Source of the DNA: Palsa-461 sp036844945
Lineage (GTDB): Bacteria > Actinomycetota > Acidimicrobiia > Acidimicrobiales > RAAP-2
DNA: 64,000 nucleotides
Reading direction: 5' to 3'
Assembly: GCA_036844945.1 (NCBI GenBank)
Contig: DAIUEV010000008.1
Location: 1 to 64,000 of the forward strand
Positions 51,863 to 60,690 of this stretch are shown piece by piece. Position numbers and translations under genes: made by a program. The notes under the pieces were generated by a model. It saw nothing but the letters and a program-made list of their open reading frames with translations, did not search any database and was not told where the DNA came from. Every line of letters begins with the position of its first letter. Position 1 is the stretch's first letter.

Positions 51863-53758
51863 GTGAGTGACGCCGCCGCGTCCCGGCGCCGGGGACTGCG
51901 CCGATCGGGCCGAGGAACCGGGACCGCCACGCGGCCGTCGGAGTCGGCCGTTTCGCTCGGGCTCGCCCTGCGCGCCCGCACCGAGGAGGTCGCCGAGCTC
52001 GTCCTCACCCGATGGATCGTCGGACGCAGCGACCCCACTCCGATCACCGACCGGGTCCGCGACGACGTGTTGCGCTTCTGCCGGAGCGGGACGGGCCAGA
52101 TCACCCAGTTCCTCGTGACCGGGGCGGTCGCGACCAGCGACGAGTTCACCAGCCAGGCGGCTCCCGGCCGGGCGGCCGCCAACCAGTCGGTGTTGCTCTC
52201 GGACCTGCTCAAGATGCACCTCTATTGGCGCGATGTGGTCGTCGAGCTGCTCGAGCAGGAAGCCGAACGGCTGGACAGCGAGCCCGAGGCGCTCGACCTC
52301 GCGGTGGTCGCGTCGCGGATGGGCTCGGACTCGGCGATCGTGCGGGTGGCCAAGGTGTTCGACAACCAGCGCACCGTCCTCCAGGCCCAGCTGGAGGAGG
52401 AGCAGACCCGCCTCACCCACCAGGCCCTCCACGACGCCCTGACCGGCCTGCCCAACCGGGTGCTGTTCTTGGAGCGCCTGGCCCAGTCGATCGAGGGGGC
52501 GGCCCGGCGCTCCATCCATTCGGCGGTCCTGTTCATCGACATCGACCGGTTCAAGTCGGTGAACGACATCGCCGGCCACGCCGCCGGCGACCAGCTGCTC
52601 ATCGGGGTGGCACGGAGGCTGCGCGAGGTGCTGCGTCCGGCCGACACCGTGGCGCGCCTGGGCGGCGACGAGTTCGTGGTGCTCTGCGAGAACCTCTACG
52701 ACGTCCAGAAGGAGGCCGTCGCCATCGCCGATCGGATCTGCGAGACGGTCGCCCAGCCGTTCTCGGCGAGCGGCAACGAGCTGTTCACCTCGGCGTCGAT
52801 CGGGATCGCCTTCGTGCGCCCCGGCGACGACCCCCACATGCTGGTGGCCCGGGCCGACTCGGCCATGTACATGGCCAAGCTGCGGGGCCGCTCGCGCGCC
52901 GAGATCTACCACCCCGACTTCGACGAGCGGACCACCAGGCGGGCCGAGCTCATCAACGGGCTGCACCGGGCGGTCGAGCGCGACGAGCTGATCCTGCACT
53001 ACCAGCCGGTGAAGGACCTCGGCTCGGGGGCGGTGGCGTCCATGGAGGCCCTGGTGCGCTGGCAGCACCCGACGCTCGGCATCGTGGCGCCGACCGAGTT
53101 CATCCCGCTCGCCGAGGAGACCGGGCTCATCGTCGAGATCGGCCAGTGGGTGCTCACCGAGGCCTGCACCCAGTGCGCGGCCTGGCGGGCCGACGGCTAT
53201 GACACCGTCGACGTGGCGGTGAACGTCTCGGGCCGCCAACTGGAGGACCCCGCCTTCGCCGACGACGTCGAGCAGGCCCTCGCGGCGGCCGGGCTGCCGG
53301 CCTCGGCCCTGTCGATGGAGGTCACCGAGAGCGTGATCGTGACCGAGGGCTCGATCGGCCACGAGGTCCTCGAAAGCCTCCAGCGCATCGGGGTCCGCCT
53401 CGCCATCGACGACTTCGGGATCGGGTACTCGTCGCTCTCGTATCTGGCCAAGCTGCCGGTGCACGCCTTGAAGGTCGACCGCACCTTCATCGCCGGGCTC
53501 GGCACCGCTCAGGACGGCTCCATCGTGGCCGCCATGGTCGACCTCGCCCACAAGCTGGGCCTCGAGGTGGTGGCCGAGGGGGTCGAGACCGAGACCGAGC
53601 TCGAGCAGCTGCGCCAGGCCCACTGCGACGAGGCCCAGGGGTTCCTCCTCGGCCGGCCCGCCCCCCTGGCCACCCTGCGCGAGAGCGGGGCGCTCCTCAG
53701 CGGGGAGCTGGTGGACCGCACCGGGGCCGGCTCGGTCTACAGCCGCTCGGAGCGCTGA
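51863..53758 (+). CDS. GGDEF-EAL bifunctional c-di-GMP enzyme
   Basis: A 631-aa protein. An N-terminal ~165-residue helical domain I do not recognise is followed by a coiled-coil-like linker (QLEEEQTRLTHQALHD), a GGDEF diguanylate cyclase with intact GGDEF (267-271) and I-site RPAD five residues before it, and an EAL phosphodiesterase with EALVRW (395-400), NVSGRQLEDP, IDDFGIGYSS and EGVETE. Both catalytic domains look active. No membrane span is present. From base 52377 the sequence matches the second copy at 55254 over 1,319 bp. GTG 51863 is the chosen start; a weak ribosome-binding site precedes it. Confidence 0.9.
   Translation: MSDAAASRRRGLRRSGRGTGTATRPSESAVSLGLALRARTEEVAELVLTRWIVGRSDPTPITDRVRDDVLRFCRSGTGQITQFLVTGAVATSDEFTSQAAPGRAAANQSVLLSDLLKMHLYWRDVVVELLEQEAERLDSEPEALDLAVVASRMGSDSAIVRVAKVFDNQRTVLQAQLEEEQTRLTHQALHDALTGLPNRVLFLERLAQSIEGAARRSIHSAVLFIDIDRFKSVNDIAGHAAGDQLLIGVARRLREVLRPADTVARLGGDEFVVLCENLYDVQKEAVAIADRICETVAQPFSASGNELFTSASIGIAFVRPGDDPHMLVARADSAMYMAKLRGRSRAEIYHPDFDERTTRRAELINGLHRAVERDELILHYQPVKDLGSGAVASMEALVRWQHPTLGIVAPTEFIPLAEETGLIVEIGQWVLTEACTQCAAWRADGYDTVDVAVNVSGRQLEDPAFADDVEQALAAAGLPASALSMEVTESVIVTEGSIGHEVLESLQRIGVRLAIDDFGIGYSSLSYLAKLPVHALKVDRTFIAGLGTAQDGSIVAAMVDLAHKLGLEVVAEGVETETELEQLRQAHCDEAQGFLLGRPAPLATLRESGALLSGELVDRTGAGSVYSRSER
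52377..53695 (+). repeat. 1,319-bp duplicated GGDEF-EAL segment, copy 1
   Basis: Matches 55254-56572 at a fixed offset of 2,877 bp, with no difference found when the blocks are compared by eye. It covers the linker, GGDEF and EAL domains to within a few codons of the stop. Confidence 0.85.
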
Positions 53759-53887
53759 GGGGCCGCGCGGCTCGACGTCGACCCCGAGCGGCGTCGGCAC
53801 GATCGGGCCCGACCGCCTCCGGCCGGGCCGGACACAAACCGGGGCCCGAGATCTCACCGGCCCACCGCGATGCTGCACCATGGGTGC

Positions 53888-54238
53888 ATGGTTTTCGGCG
53901 CCCATCTGATCGTGCACAGCAAGGATGCGGACGCGGATCGGTCGTTTCTCATGGAGACGTTTGGCTTCGCATCGGTCGACGCCGGGGCCGGTTGGCTGAT
54001 CTTTGCCTTGCCGCCGGCAGAGCTCGCGGTCCATCCGTCCGAATCACCCGGTGCCGAGCTGTACCTGATGTGTGACGATCTCCCGGCCGAGATGCGGTCT
54101 CTCGCTCAGCGCGGCGTGCACTGCTCGGAGGTTGCCGAGGCGCGTTGGGGATCGCTGACCAAGATCGCGCTGCCGGGCGGTGGTGAGATCGGCCTCTACC
54201 AGCCCCGACATCGCTTGGCGGTCGATCGAGACCACTGA
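53888..54238 (+). CDS. VOC (glyoxalase-like) family protein
   Basis: A 116-aa protein with the paired beta-alpha-beta-beta-beta layout of the vicinal-oxygen-chelate fold: FGAHLIVHSKDADADRSFLMETFGF at the start and GGGEIGLYQPRH at the end. Members include dioxygenases, glyoxalases and resistance proteins; here the metal ligands are not certain and the substrate is unknown. ATG 53888 is preferred; ATG 53870 would add six residues. Base use is less GC-biased than in its neighbours. It lies between the two GGDEF-EAL genes. Confidence 0.7.
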   Translation: MVFGAHLIVHSKDADADRSFLMETFGFASVDAGAGWLIFALPPAELAVHPSESPGAELYLMCDDLPAEMRSLAQRGVHCSEVAEARWGSLTKIALPGGGEIGLYQPRHRLAVDRDH

Positions 54239-54760
54239 CATCTCGCTCGGGGCGCCTCGGGAGCGGCCTCCCGAGGTGCTCAGCTCCTCAAAGGACGGCG
54301 GTCTGGAACCCGGCGCCGGCGACCCCGGAACACATCCCCGAAAATGGCCCTTGAACTGGGAACCTGTGAAGAGCCGTTCCCTCTCCCGGGGTGGGGCGGG
54401 TCGTAGCATCGACGTCACGAGATCGATGCCGTGTGCGCCCCGCAACCGCGTGTCGGTGCGGCGCTCCCGGAGTGCCGGTGGGTCCGGCCCGGCGCGACGA
54501 GGAGGATGGCGTGACGGACGAGCGACAACGGCGATGCTGAGGGCCCGCTGGGGCACCGATCGGTAGAGCGGTGAAAGAACGTGTCGGCGTCTCGTGCCCG
54601 CCCGGTGTGACCCGGCCCTCGCGCGCAACACCTGTAGCGGATTGCCGCGGGCGCGCCGGATGGTTCTGGTACAACGGAGGTTCCGACGGATCGTGGTGCA
54701 CGAGGGGTGAGCGCCCACTGATCCAGAGACCCAAGACGCCGAGGCACGGCTGGACCGGCC
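54239..54760. other. Intergenic region before second GGDEF-EAL gene
   Basis: A 522-bp spacer with no supported gene. It holds a 7-bp inverted repeat GCATCGA/TCGATGC (54406-54412, 54423-54429), a nine-residue open frame with a GAGGAGG site (54511-54540), and the shared TCTGGTACAACGGA element. No GEMM-type riboswitch was seen. Confidence 0.5.
54665..54678 (+). promoter_or_regulatory. Extended -10 promoter element for second GGDEF-EAL gene
   Basis: The same TCTGGTACAACGGA as at 51745-51758, here 82 bp before ATG 54761. Its recurrence upstream of both paralogues supports a shared promoter or operator. Confidence 0.45.
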
Positions 54761-56587
54761 ATGTCTAGGGACGAGGCGCCAGAAGCGCGGGCCACCCCGG
54801 CTTCGGGATCGGCGCCCCCGGAGACCCGCACCGCCGGTGCCCTCGGCACGGCGGTGCGGGCCTGCATCGACGAGATCGTCGACATGGTGATGGAGCGCTG
54901 GGAGCCGTCCCGACGCTCGCCGACCGACGACGACACGGTCCGGAACGACGTGCGGCAGTACTCGAGGGAGGGAACCGAGCAGATCTGTCAGTTCCTCATC
55001 ACCGGCGAGCTCCCGGCCAACAATGGCTCGACCGACGCAGCCGGCTGGCACGTGGCCAACCGCAACACGACCCTCGGCGACATCTTGAAGTACTTCTTGT
55101 TCTGGCGGGACAGCCTGACGCTGGTCCTGCGCCGAGAAGCGCGCAAACTCGGCACCGACCCCGCCGCCCTCGTGCTGGCCGAGCAGGCGGCCCGGACCGG
55201 CACCGACGCCTCGCTCGTCCAGGTCGCCCGCCGCTGCGACGAGTTCCGCGGGCTCCTCCAGGCCCAGCTGGAGGAGGAGCAGACCCGCCTCACCCACCAG
55301 GCCCTCCACGACGCCCTGACCGGCCTGCCCAACCGGGTGCTGTTCTTGGAGCGCCTGGCCCAGTCGATCGAGGGGGCGGCCCGGCGCTCCATCCATTCGG
55401 CGGTCCTGTTCATCGACATCGACCGGTTCAAGTCGGTGAACGACATCGCCGGCCACGCCGCCGGCGACCAGCTGCTCATCGGGGTGGCACGGAGGCTGCG
55501 CGAGGTGCTGCGTCCGGCCGACACCGTGGCGCGCCTGGGCGGCGACGAGTTCGTGGTGCTCTGCGAGAACCTCTACGACGTCCAGAAGGAGGCCGTCGCC
55601 ATCGCCGATCGGATCTGCGAGACGGTCGCCCAGCCGTTCTCGGCGAGCGGCAACGAGCTGTTCACCTCGGCGTCGATCGGGATCGCCTTCGTGCGCCCCG
55701 GCGACGACCCCCACATGCTGGTGGCCCGGGCCGACTCGGCCATGTACATGGCCAAGCTGCGGGGCCGCTCGCGCGCCGAGATCTACCACCCCGACTTCGA
55801 CGAGCGGACCACCAGGCGGGCCGAGCTCATCAACGGGCTGCACCGGGCGGTCGAGCGCGACGAGCTGATCCTGCACTACCAGCCGGTGAAGGACCTCGGC
55901 TCGGGGGCGGTGGCGTCCATGGAGGCCCTGGTGCGCTGGCAGCACCCGACGCTCGGCATCGTGGCGCCGACCGAGTTCATCCCGCTCGCCGAGGAGACCG
56001 GGCTCATCGTCGAGATCGGCCAGTGGGTGCTCACCGAGGCCTGCACCCAGTGCGCGGCCTGGCGGGCCGACGGCTATGACACCGTCGACGTGGCGGTGAA
56101 CGTCTCGGGCCGCCAACTGGAGGACCCCGCCTTCGCCGACGACGTCGAGCAGGCCCTCGCGGCGGCCGGGCTGCCGGCCTCGGCCCTGTCGATGGAGGTC
56201 ACCGAGAGCGTGATCGTGACCGAGGGCTCGATCGGCCACGAGGTCCTCGAAAGCCTCCAGCGCATCGGGGTCCGCCTCGCCATCGACGACTTCGGGATCG
56301 GGTACTCGTCGCTCTCGTATCTGGCCAAGCTGCCGGTGCACGCCTTGAAGGTCGACCGCACCTTCATCGCCGGGCTCGGCACCGCTCAGGACGGCTCCAT
56401 CGTGGCCGCCATGGTCGACCTCGCCCACAAGCTGGGCCTCGAGGTGGTGGCCGAGGGGGTCGAGACCGAGACCGAGCTCGAGCAGCTGCGCCAGGCCCAC
56501 TGCGACGAGGCCCAGGGGTTCCTCCTCGGCCGGCCCGCCCCCCTGGCCACCCTGCGCGAGAGCGGGGCGCTCGCCGAGGACGGCTGA
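54761..56587 (+). CDS. GGDEF-EAL bifunctional c-di-GMP enzyme (paralogue)
   Basis: A 608-aa paralogue of the gene at 51863. The N-terminal ~165 residues are alignable but strongly diverged (for example DEIVDMVMERWEP versus EEVAELVLTRWIV and ICQFLITGELP versus ITQFLVTGAVA). From base 55254 the linker, GGDEF with its I-site, and EAL domains appear identical to the first copy. The C-terminus is shorter (ends ALAEDG; the other adds ~16 residues). The two proteins should share catalytic behaviour but differ in input signal. Confidence 0.9.
   Translation: MSRDEAPEARATPASGSAPPETRTAGALGTAVRACIDEIVDMVMERWEPSRRSPTDDDTVRNDVRQYSREGTEQICQFLITGELPANNGSTDAAGWHVANRNTTLGDILKYFLFWRDSLTLVLRREARKLGTDPAALVLAEQAARTGTDASLVQVARRCDEFRGLLQAQLEEEQTRLTHQALHDALTGLPNRVLFLERLAQSIEGAARRSIHSAVLFIDIDRFKSVNDIAGHAAGDQLLIGVARRLREVLRPADTVARLGGDEFVVLCENLYDVQKEAVAIADRICETVAQPFSASGNELFTSASIGIAFVRPGDDPHMLVARADSAMYMAKLRGRSRAEIYHPDFDERTTRRAELINGLHRAVERDELILHYQPVKDLGSGAVASMEALVRWQHPTLGIVAPTEFIPLAEETGLIVEIGQWVLTEACTQCAAWRADGYDTVDVAVNVSGRQLEDPAFADDVEQALAAAGLPASALSMEVTESVIVTEGSIGHEVLESLQRIGVRLAIDDFGIGYSSLSYLAKLPVHALKVDRTFIAGLGTAQDGSIVAAMVDLAHKLGLEVVAEGVETETELEQLRQAHCDEAQGFLLGRPAPLATLRESGALAEDG
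55254..56572 (+). repeat. 1,319-bp duplicated GGDEF-EAL segment, copy 2
   Basis: Matches 52377-53695. The boundaries are sharp: identity begins at TCCTCCAGG and ends at GGGGCGCTC, outside which the genes differ. Confidence 0.85.
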
Positions 56588-56606
56588 AGCCCCTCTCGCC
56601 GCCGGG

Positions 56607-57692
56607 TCAGCCGAAGACGATCACCGAGCGGGCGATCTCGCCCGATTGCATCGCCTTGAAACCCTCGTTCACCTCGTCGAGCGAGATCCGGGCCGAGATC
56701 AAGTTGTCGAGGTCGAGCCGGCCCTGGAGGTAGAGGTCGACGAGGCGCGGCATGTCGACCCGGAACCGGTTGGAGCCCATGAGCGAACCCTGGAGCTTGC
56801 GCTCGCCGATGAGCGCGAGCCCCGGCACCTCGACCTTGGCGCCGGGCGGCAGCAGCCCGACCACGGTGGCGGTGCCCCCCGGTCTGAGCATGCCGAAGGC
56901 CGCCTCGGCGGTCGCCTTCGCCCCGATCGCCTCGAAGGCGTGGTGGACCCCTCCGGAGGTCATCTCGAGCACGGCCTTGACCGGATCGCCCTCGGACCCG
57001 TCGACCGTGTCGGTCGCCCCGAACCGCTTGGCCATCTCGAGCTTCACCGGGATCCGGTCGACGGCGATGATCCGACCGGCGCCGGCAAGCCGGGCCCCCT
57101 GGATCACGTTCAGCCCGATCCCGCCGCAGCCGATCACGGCGACCGTCTCGCCGGCCTGCACGGCGGCCGTGCGGACCGCCGCCCCCACCCCGGTCATCAC
57201 CCCGCAGCCGATCAGCGCGGCCCGATCGAGGGGGATCTCGTCCACGATCTTCACGAGCGCGTTCTCGTGCACGAGCATCTGCTCGGCGAAGCTCGAGAGC
57301 TGGAACCACTGGTTGATGGGGGTGCCGTCGGCCAGGCTGATCCGGGGCCGCTCGTCGGGGCTCCGGCGCATCTCGGTGGACGCGCACCGGTTGGGGTAGC
57401 CGCTCACGCAGTGCTCGCAGTGGCCGCAGAACACCGAGAGGCAGCTGATCACGTGGTCGCCGGGCTTCAGGTAGTCGACCTGGTCGCCCACCGCCTCGAC
57501 CACCCCGGCGGACTCGTGGCCGAGACAGGCCGGCAGGCGGCCGGGGATCGTCCCGTCGATGGTGTGCAGGTCGCTGTGGCACAGACCCGCCGCGGCCGTC
57601 CGGAGCAGCACCTCCCTCGGTCCCGGATCGTCGAGGACCAGGTCCATGATCTCGAGCTCGCCGGGACTGGTGTGAAGGACGGCTCCGCGCAT
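56607..57692 (-). CDS. Zinc-dependent alcohol dehydrogenase
   Basis: A 361-aa medium-chain dehydrogenase oxidising an alcohol or aldehyde with NAD(P). Seen: the catalytic zinc ligands in GLCHSDLH and LGHESAG, the structural zinc cluster CGHCEHCVSGYPNRC, and the Rossmann motif VIGCGGIGLNVIQGA. It resembles actinobacterial class III/NDMA-type or Rxyl_3153-type ADHs. ATG 57692 is preferred over the in-frame GTG at 57698. It is divergent from the methyltransferase gene, with about 50 bp between starts. Confidence 0.92.
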   Translation of the reverse strand: MRGAVLHTSPGELEIMDLVLDDPGPREVLLRTAAAGLCHSDLHTIDGTIPGRLPACLGHESAGVVEAVGDQVDYLKPGDHVISCLSVFCGHCEHCVSGYPNRCASTEMRRSPDERPRISLADGTPINQWFQLSSFAEQMLVHENALVKIVDEIPLDRAALIGCGVMTGVGAAVRTAAVQAGETVAVIGCGGIGLNVIQGARLAGAGRIIAVDRIPVKLEMAKRFGATDTVDGSEGDPVKAVLEMTSGGVHHAFEAIGAKATAEAAFGMLRPGGTATVVGLLPPGAKVEVPGLALIGERKLQGSLMGSNRFRVDMPRLVDLYLQGRLDLDNLISARISLDEVNEGFKAMQSGEIARSVIVFG

Positions 57693-57742
57693 GCCCACTG
57701 TCTATGCCCAGGCGGGAGGGGCCGCCAAGCGGCCCTTGTACC

Positions 57743-58588
57743 ATGTCGGCCGTGCTGAGCCCCGAGGAGCTGCGCTCGCGCGCCGATGCTCTCGGGTGGT
57801 TCCACAAGATCGACCTCGGACAGGGCGTCGTCACCCACGGGCTGTCGTCGGGTCCCTACGTCGGGCCGGACCAGCTGCCCGAGCTGAAGGGCAAGACGGT
57901 GCTCGACATCGGGGCCTGGGACGGCTTCTACTCGTTCCAGGCCGAGCGGCTCGGGGCCTCCCGGATCGTCGCGCTCGACCACTACGTCTGGGGCGTCGAC
58001 ATGGGGGCCCGGCAGGTCTACTGGGCCGAGTGTGCGGAGAAGGGGGTGCTCCCCGACCACGGTCGCGACACCACCGACTTCTGGAGGCCCGAGCTCCCCG
58101 GCCGGCAGGCCTTCGACTTCGCCCGGGCGGCGCTGCAGTCCAAGGTGGAGCCGATGCTGGCCGACTTCACCACCGTCGACCTCTCGACCGTGGGCCACTT
58201 CGACGTGGTCCTGTACCTCGGCGTGCTCTACCACATGAAGGAGCCGCTCACCGTGTTGGAGCGGCTCCGGGCGGTCACCGACGAGGTCGCGGTGATCGAG
58301 ACCCAGGCGGTGGCGGTGGCGGGGATGGAGGGGCAGAACCTGCTCCAGTTCTTCGGGGGCGAGTTCATCGGCGACTACGGCAACTGGTACGTGCCGACGA
58401 TGGCGGCGCTGAGCCAGCTCGCTCTGGCGGCCGGCTTCCGGCGGGTGGTCCCGGTCGTCGAGGCGGAGGTGGCGCCGGTCTCGCTGAGCACCAAGGTCAA
58501 GCGCGCGCTCCGGCCGCCCCGGCTGACCGGCCCGAGCTCGCACCCGAACCTCACCTACTACCGGGCCGTCGTCCACGCGTTTGTCTGA
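57743..58588 (+). CDS. Class I SAM methyltransferase, DUF1698/CmoB-like
   Basis: A 281-aa protein with a Rossmann AdoMet site VLDIGAWDGFYSF and downstream LYLGVLYHMKEPLTVLERL. This matches the DUF1698 family, whose founding member CmoB modifies tRNA wobble uridine. Here the product is unassigned; many actinobacterial relatives act on other substrates. ATG 57743 is chosen; the GTG/ATG region from 57704 would add 13 residues. Its stop lies in the left arm of a 13-bp inverted repeat (58585-58622) and overlaps the next gene's TTG start. Confidence 0.75.
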   Translation: MSAVLSPEELRSRADALGWFHKIDLGQGVVTHGLSSGPYVGPDQLPELKGKTVLDIGAWDGFYSFQAERLGASRIVALDHYVWGVDMGARQVYWAECAEKGVLPDHGRDTTDFWRPELPGRQAFDFARAALQSKVEPMLADFTTVDLSTVGHFDVVLYLGVLYHMKEPLTVLERLRAVTDEVAVIETQAVAVAGMEGQNLLQFFGGEFIGDYGNWYVPTMAALSQLALAAGFRRVVPVVEAEVAPVSLSTKVKRALRPPRLTGPSSHPNLTYYRAVVHAFV

Positions 58589-59849
58589 CCGTCCGGCGGC
58601 CCCGGGGGTGCCGGACGGTCAGACGCTCTCGGCGACCGAGGCCCGCTGGCTGGCCATCGCCGCCCAGGGCCTCGCCGCCCCGCGGGGCCACGACGCCGCC
58701 CGGCGCCCGGGCCGGGCCCGGCTCACCGGGCTGCTCGACACGCTCGGCACCCTCCAGCTCGACGCGGTCAACGTGCTCGAGCGGACCCAGTTCGTCGTGC
58801 CCTTCAGCCGGCTCGGCGCGTACGACCGAGAGGTCCTGGCGGACCTCTCGGGGCCGGGTCGGCCGTGGTTCGAGTACTGGGGCCACGCCGCTTCCCTCCT
58901 GCCGGTCGCGATGTACCCGCTCTTCCGCCCGCGGATGGCCGCCTTCAGCAGGGACGAGGTCGACAGTGCGGCCCCACAACGCCGTCGCCACGCGTGGCGG
59001 CTCGCCCACGCCGACTACCTCGCCGCCGTGCTGGCCGAGGTGGCCGACCGGGGCCCGGTCGCCGCGTCCCAGCTGTCGGACCCGAGGCGCCGGGCCGGGG
59101 AGTGGTGGGACCGCCGAAGCCTCGGGCGACGCGCCCTCGAGCTGCTCTTCGGCGACGGCGTCCTCGCCGGCTGGCGCTCGCGGAGCTTCGAGCGCGTCTA
59201 CGACCTGGCCGAGCGGGTGCTGCCGCCCGCCGTGCTCGAGGCTCCGGCACCGAGCCTCGAGGAGGCGAACCGCGAGCTGCTGACGGTGGCGGCGCGTTGC
59301 CTCGGGGTCGGCACGGCGGCGGATCTCGCCGACTACTTCTGGCTCCGGATCCCCGCGGCGCGGCCGAGGATCGCCGAGCTCGTGGAGGAGGGGCGGCTCA
59401 CCGCGGTGCGCGTCGAGGGCTGGCGGGAACCCGCCTACGTCGCCGGAGTGCCCGGGCCCCGGCCGCCCCGGCGAGAGGGCGCGACGTTGCTCTCGCCCTT
59501 CGACTCGCTCATCTGGTACCGGGCCCGCACCGAGCGGCTGTTCGGCTTCCACTACCGCATCGGGATCTACCTCCCCGAGCCGCAGCGACCCCACGGCTAC
59601 TACGTGCTGCCGCTCCTCGTCGCCGACCGACTGGTGGGCCGGCTCGACCTCAAGGCCGACCGGGCCAGCTCGACGTTGCGGGTGGTCGCCGCGTACCACG
59701 AGCCCGGCGAACCGCCGCCCGAGACGGCGGCCGCCGCCGCTCCCGAGCTGCGGGCGATGGCGGCGTGGCTCGGGCTCGGCGGGGTCGAGGTGCGGGCGAG
59801 GGGCGACCTCGCCCCCAGCCTGCGGACGGCGGTGCGCGCGTCGGTCTGA
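58581..59849 (+). CDS. YcaQ/AlkZ-like winged-helix DNA glycosylase family protein
   Basis: A 422-aa winged-helix protein of the YcaQ/AlkZ family, which unhooks DNA crosslinks or removes bulky adducts. Seen: the catalytic-type QxD motif in LQLDAVNVLERTQF, YWGHAASLLP, and the C-terminal LSPFDSLIWYR, where the aromatic residues line the lesion site. The start is TTG 58581, overlapping the previous stop, or GTG 58608 in frame. The inverted repeat spanning both could influence coupling. Confidence 0.82.
   Translation: MSDRPAAPGVPDGQTLSATEARWLAIAAQGLAAPRGHDAARRPGRARLTGLLDTLGTLQLDAVNVLERTQFVVPFSRLGAYDREVLADLSGPGRPWFEYWGHAASLLPVAMYPLFRPRMAAFSRDEVDSAAPQRRRHAWRLAHADYLAAVLAEVADRGPVAASQLSDPRRRAGEWWDRRSLGRRALELLFGDGVLAGWRSRSFERVYDLAERVLPPAVLEAPAPSLEEANRELLTVAARCLGVGTAADLADYFWLRIPAARPRIAELVEEGRLTAVRVEGWREPAYVAGVPGPRPPRREGATLLSPFDSLIWYRARTERLFGFHYRIGIYLPEPQRPHGYYVLPLLVADRLVGRLDLKADRASSTLRVVAAYHEPGEPPPETAAAAAPELRAMAAWLGLGGVEVRARGDLAPSLRTAVRASV
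58585..58622 (+). repeat. 13-bp perfect inverted repeat at gene junction
   Basis: CTGACCGTCCGGC (58585-58597) and GCCGGACGGTCAG (58610-58622) with a 12-nt loop. It overlaps the methyltransferase stop and both candidate start codons of the YcaQ-like gene. It could be a terminator or a hairpin limiting translation. Confidence 0.6.
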
Positions 59850-59861
59850 GCCGCGGGCCGG

Positions 59862-60614
59862 TCAGCCCGAGACCCACAACCAGGCGGCCAGGCCGACCCC
59901 GGCCGCCGCCGCCAGGACCCGCATGACCGGGCCCGGGACCCGGCGGGTCAGCGAGGGCCCGACGCTGCTCCCGGCCAGCAGCCCGAGACCGAGGGGCAGC
60001 GCCGCCCCCCAGTGGACCGGGCCGAAGGCGGCGAAACCGATCGCCGCGACGAGGTCGGCGAAGCCGAGCAGCATGTTCTTCAGCGCGTTTGCTCTCGGGA
60101 GATGGTCCTCGACCGTGAGGAGGAGGAGCGCGAGCAGCATCACCCCCGAGCCGGCCCCGAAGTACCCGCTGTAGACGGCCATCGCCAGCAGGCCGGCCGG
60201 GAGGAGCAGCGGATGGGGCTCGGCCCGCCGGCGCTCCCGCCACCTCGAGACCCGCGGCTGGAGGAGGAGGGCGGCCGCCGCCAGGACGAGCAGGAACGGG
60301 ACGATGCGGTTGAAGACCCGGTCCGGGGTGAGCAGGAGCAAGGCGACGCCGGCTCCCGAGCCGGCCGCGAGCAACAGGGCCCACCGGCGCAGCCACCCGA
60401 GCTGCCCGGCCAGCTCGGGCCGGGAGCCGATCGCGGCGCCCGGGAAGGAGCCCACCAGGGCCACCGCGTTGGTCACGTTGGCGGGGAGGGGTCTGATCCC
60501 GACCGCCAGCAGCGCGGGGTACGAGATGAGCGAGGTGATCGCCCCGGCCGAGCCCATCGCCCCGGCCACCATCCCCGCCCCGACCAGCAGCGCGGCATCG
60601 CCCGGCGAGGTCAC
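59862..60614 (-). CDS. TSUP-family (TauE/SafE) permease
   Basis: A 250-aa membrane protein with about seven to eight hydrophobic segments and the family repeat LVGAGMVAGAMGSAGAITSLISYPALLAVG in the first half and YFGAGSGVMLLALLLL in the second. These proteins export or import sulfonates, sulfite or other small anions. It starts at GTG 60614. A TATCCT box (complement of 60620-60625) 5 nt before the GTG suggests a leaderless transcript. It is divergent from the small gene at 60691. Confidence 0.85.
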   Translation of the reverse strand: MTSPGDAALLVGAGMVAGAMGSAGAITSLISYPALLAVGIRPLPANVTNAVALVGSFPGAAIGSRPELAGQLGWLRRWALLLAAGSGAGVALLLLTPDRVFNRIVPFLLVLAAAALLLQPRVSRWRERRRAEPHPLLLPAGLLAMAVYSGYFGAGSGVMLLALLLLTVEDHLPRANALKNMLLGFADLVAAIGFAAFGPVHWGAALPLGLGLLAGSSVGPSLTRRVPGPVMRVLAAAAGVGLAAWLWVSG

Positions 60615-60690
60615 GGTCGAGGATAAGTCACCGGATCGTCACGCTCGGCCTGCCCGACCAGGTGGACCCGCCACCTCTAGCGTGGGGTGG
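60615..60690. promoter_or_regulatory. Divergent promoter pair for leaderless transcripts
   Basis: A 76-bp region. On the minus strand TATCCT (60625-60620) precedes GTG 60614 by 5 nt. On the plus strand TAGCGT (60678-60683) precedes ATG 60691 by 7 nt. Neither gene has a Shine-Dalgarno. Confidence 0.4.

Noticed and set aside
54511..54540. Nine-residue open frame with a GAGGAGG site
   Set aside because: Too short and not conserved-looking; no link to the next gene's start.
54044..56500. Minus-strand open frame of 818 codons opposite the second GGDEF-EAL gene, with a similar one at 51806-54034
   Set aside because: The two antisense frames resemble each other only because the sense DNA is duplicated; no domain is recognisable.
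52377..56572. GGDEF-EAL duplication as a mobile element
   Set aside because: No transposase, terminal inverted repeats or target-site duplication; the edges fall inside coding sequence of homologous genes.
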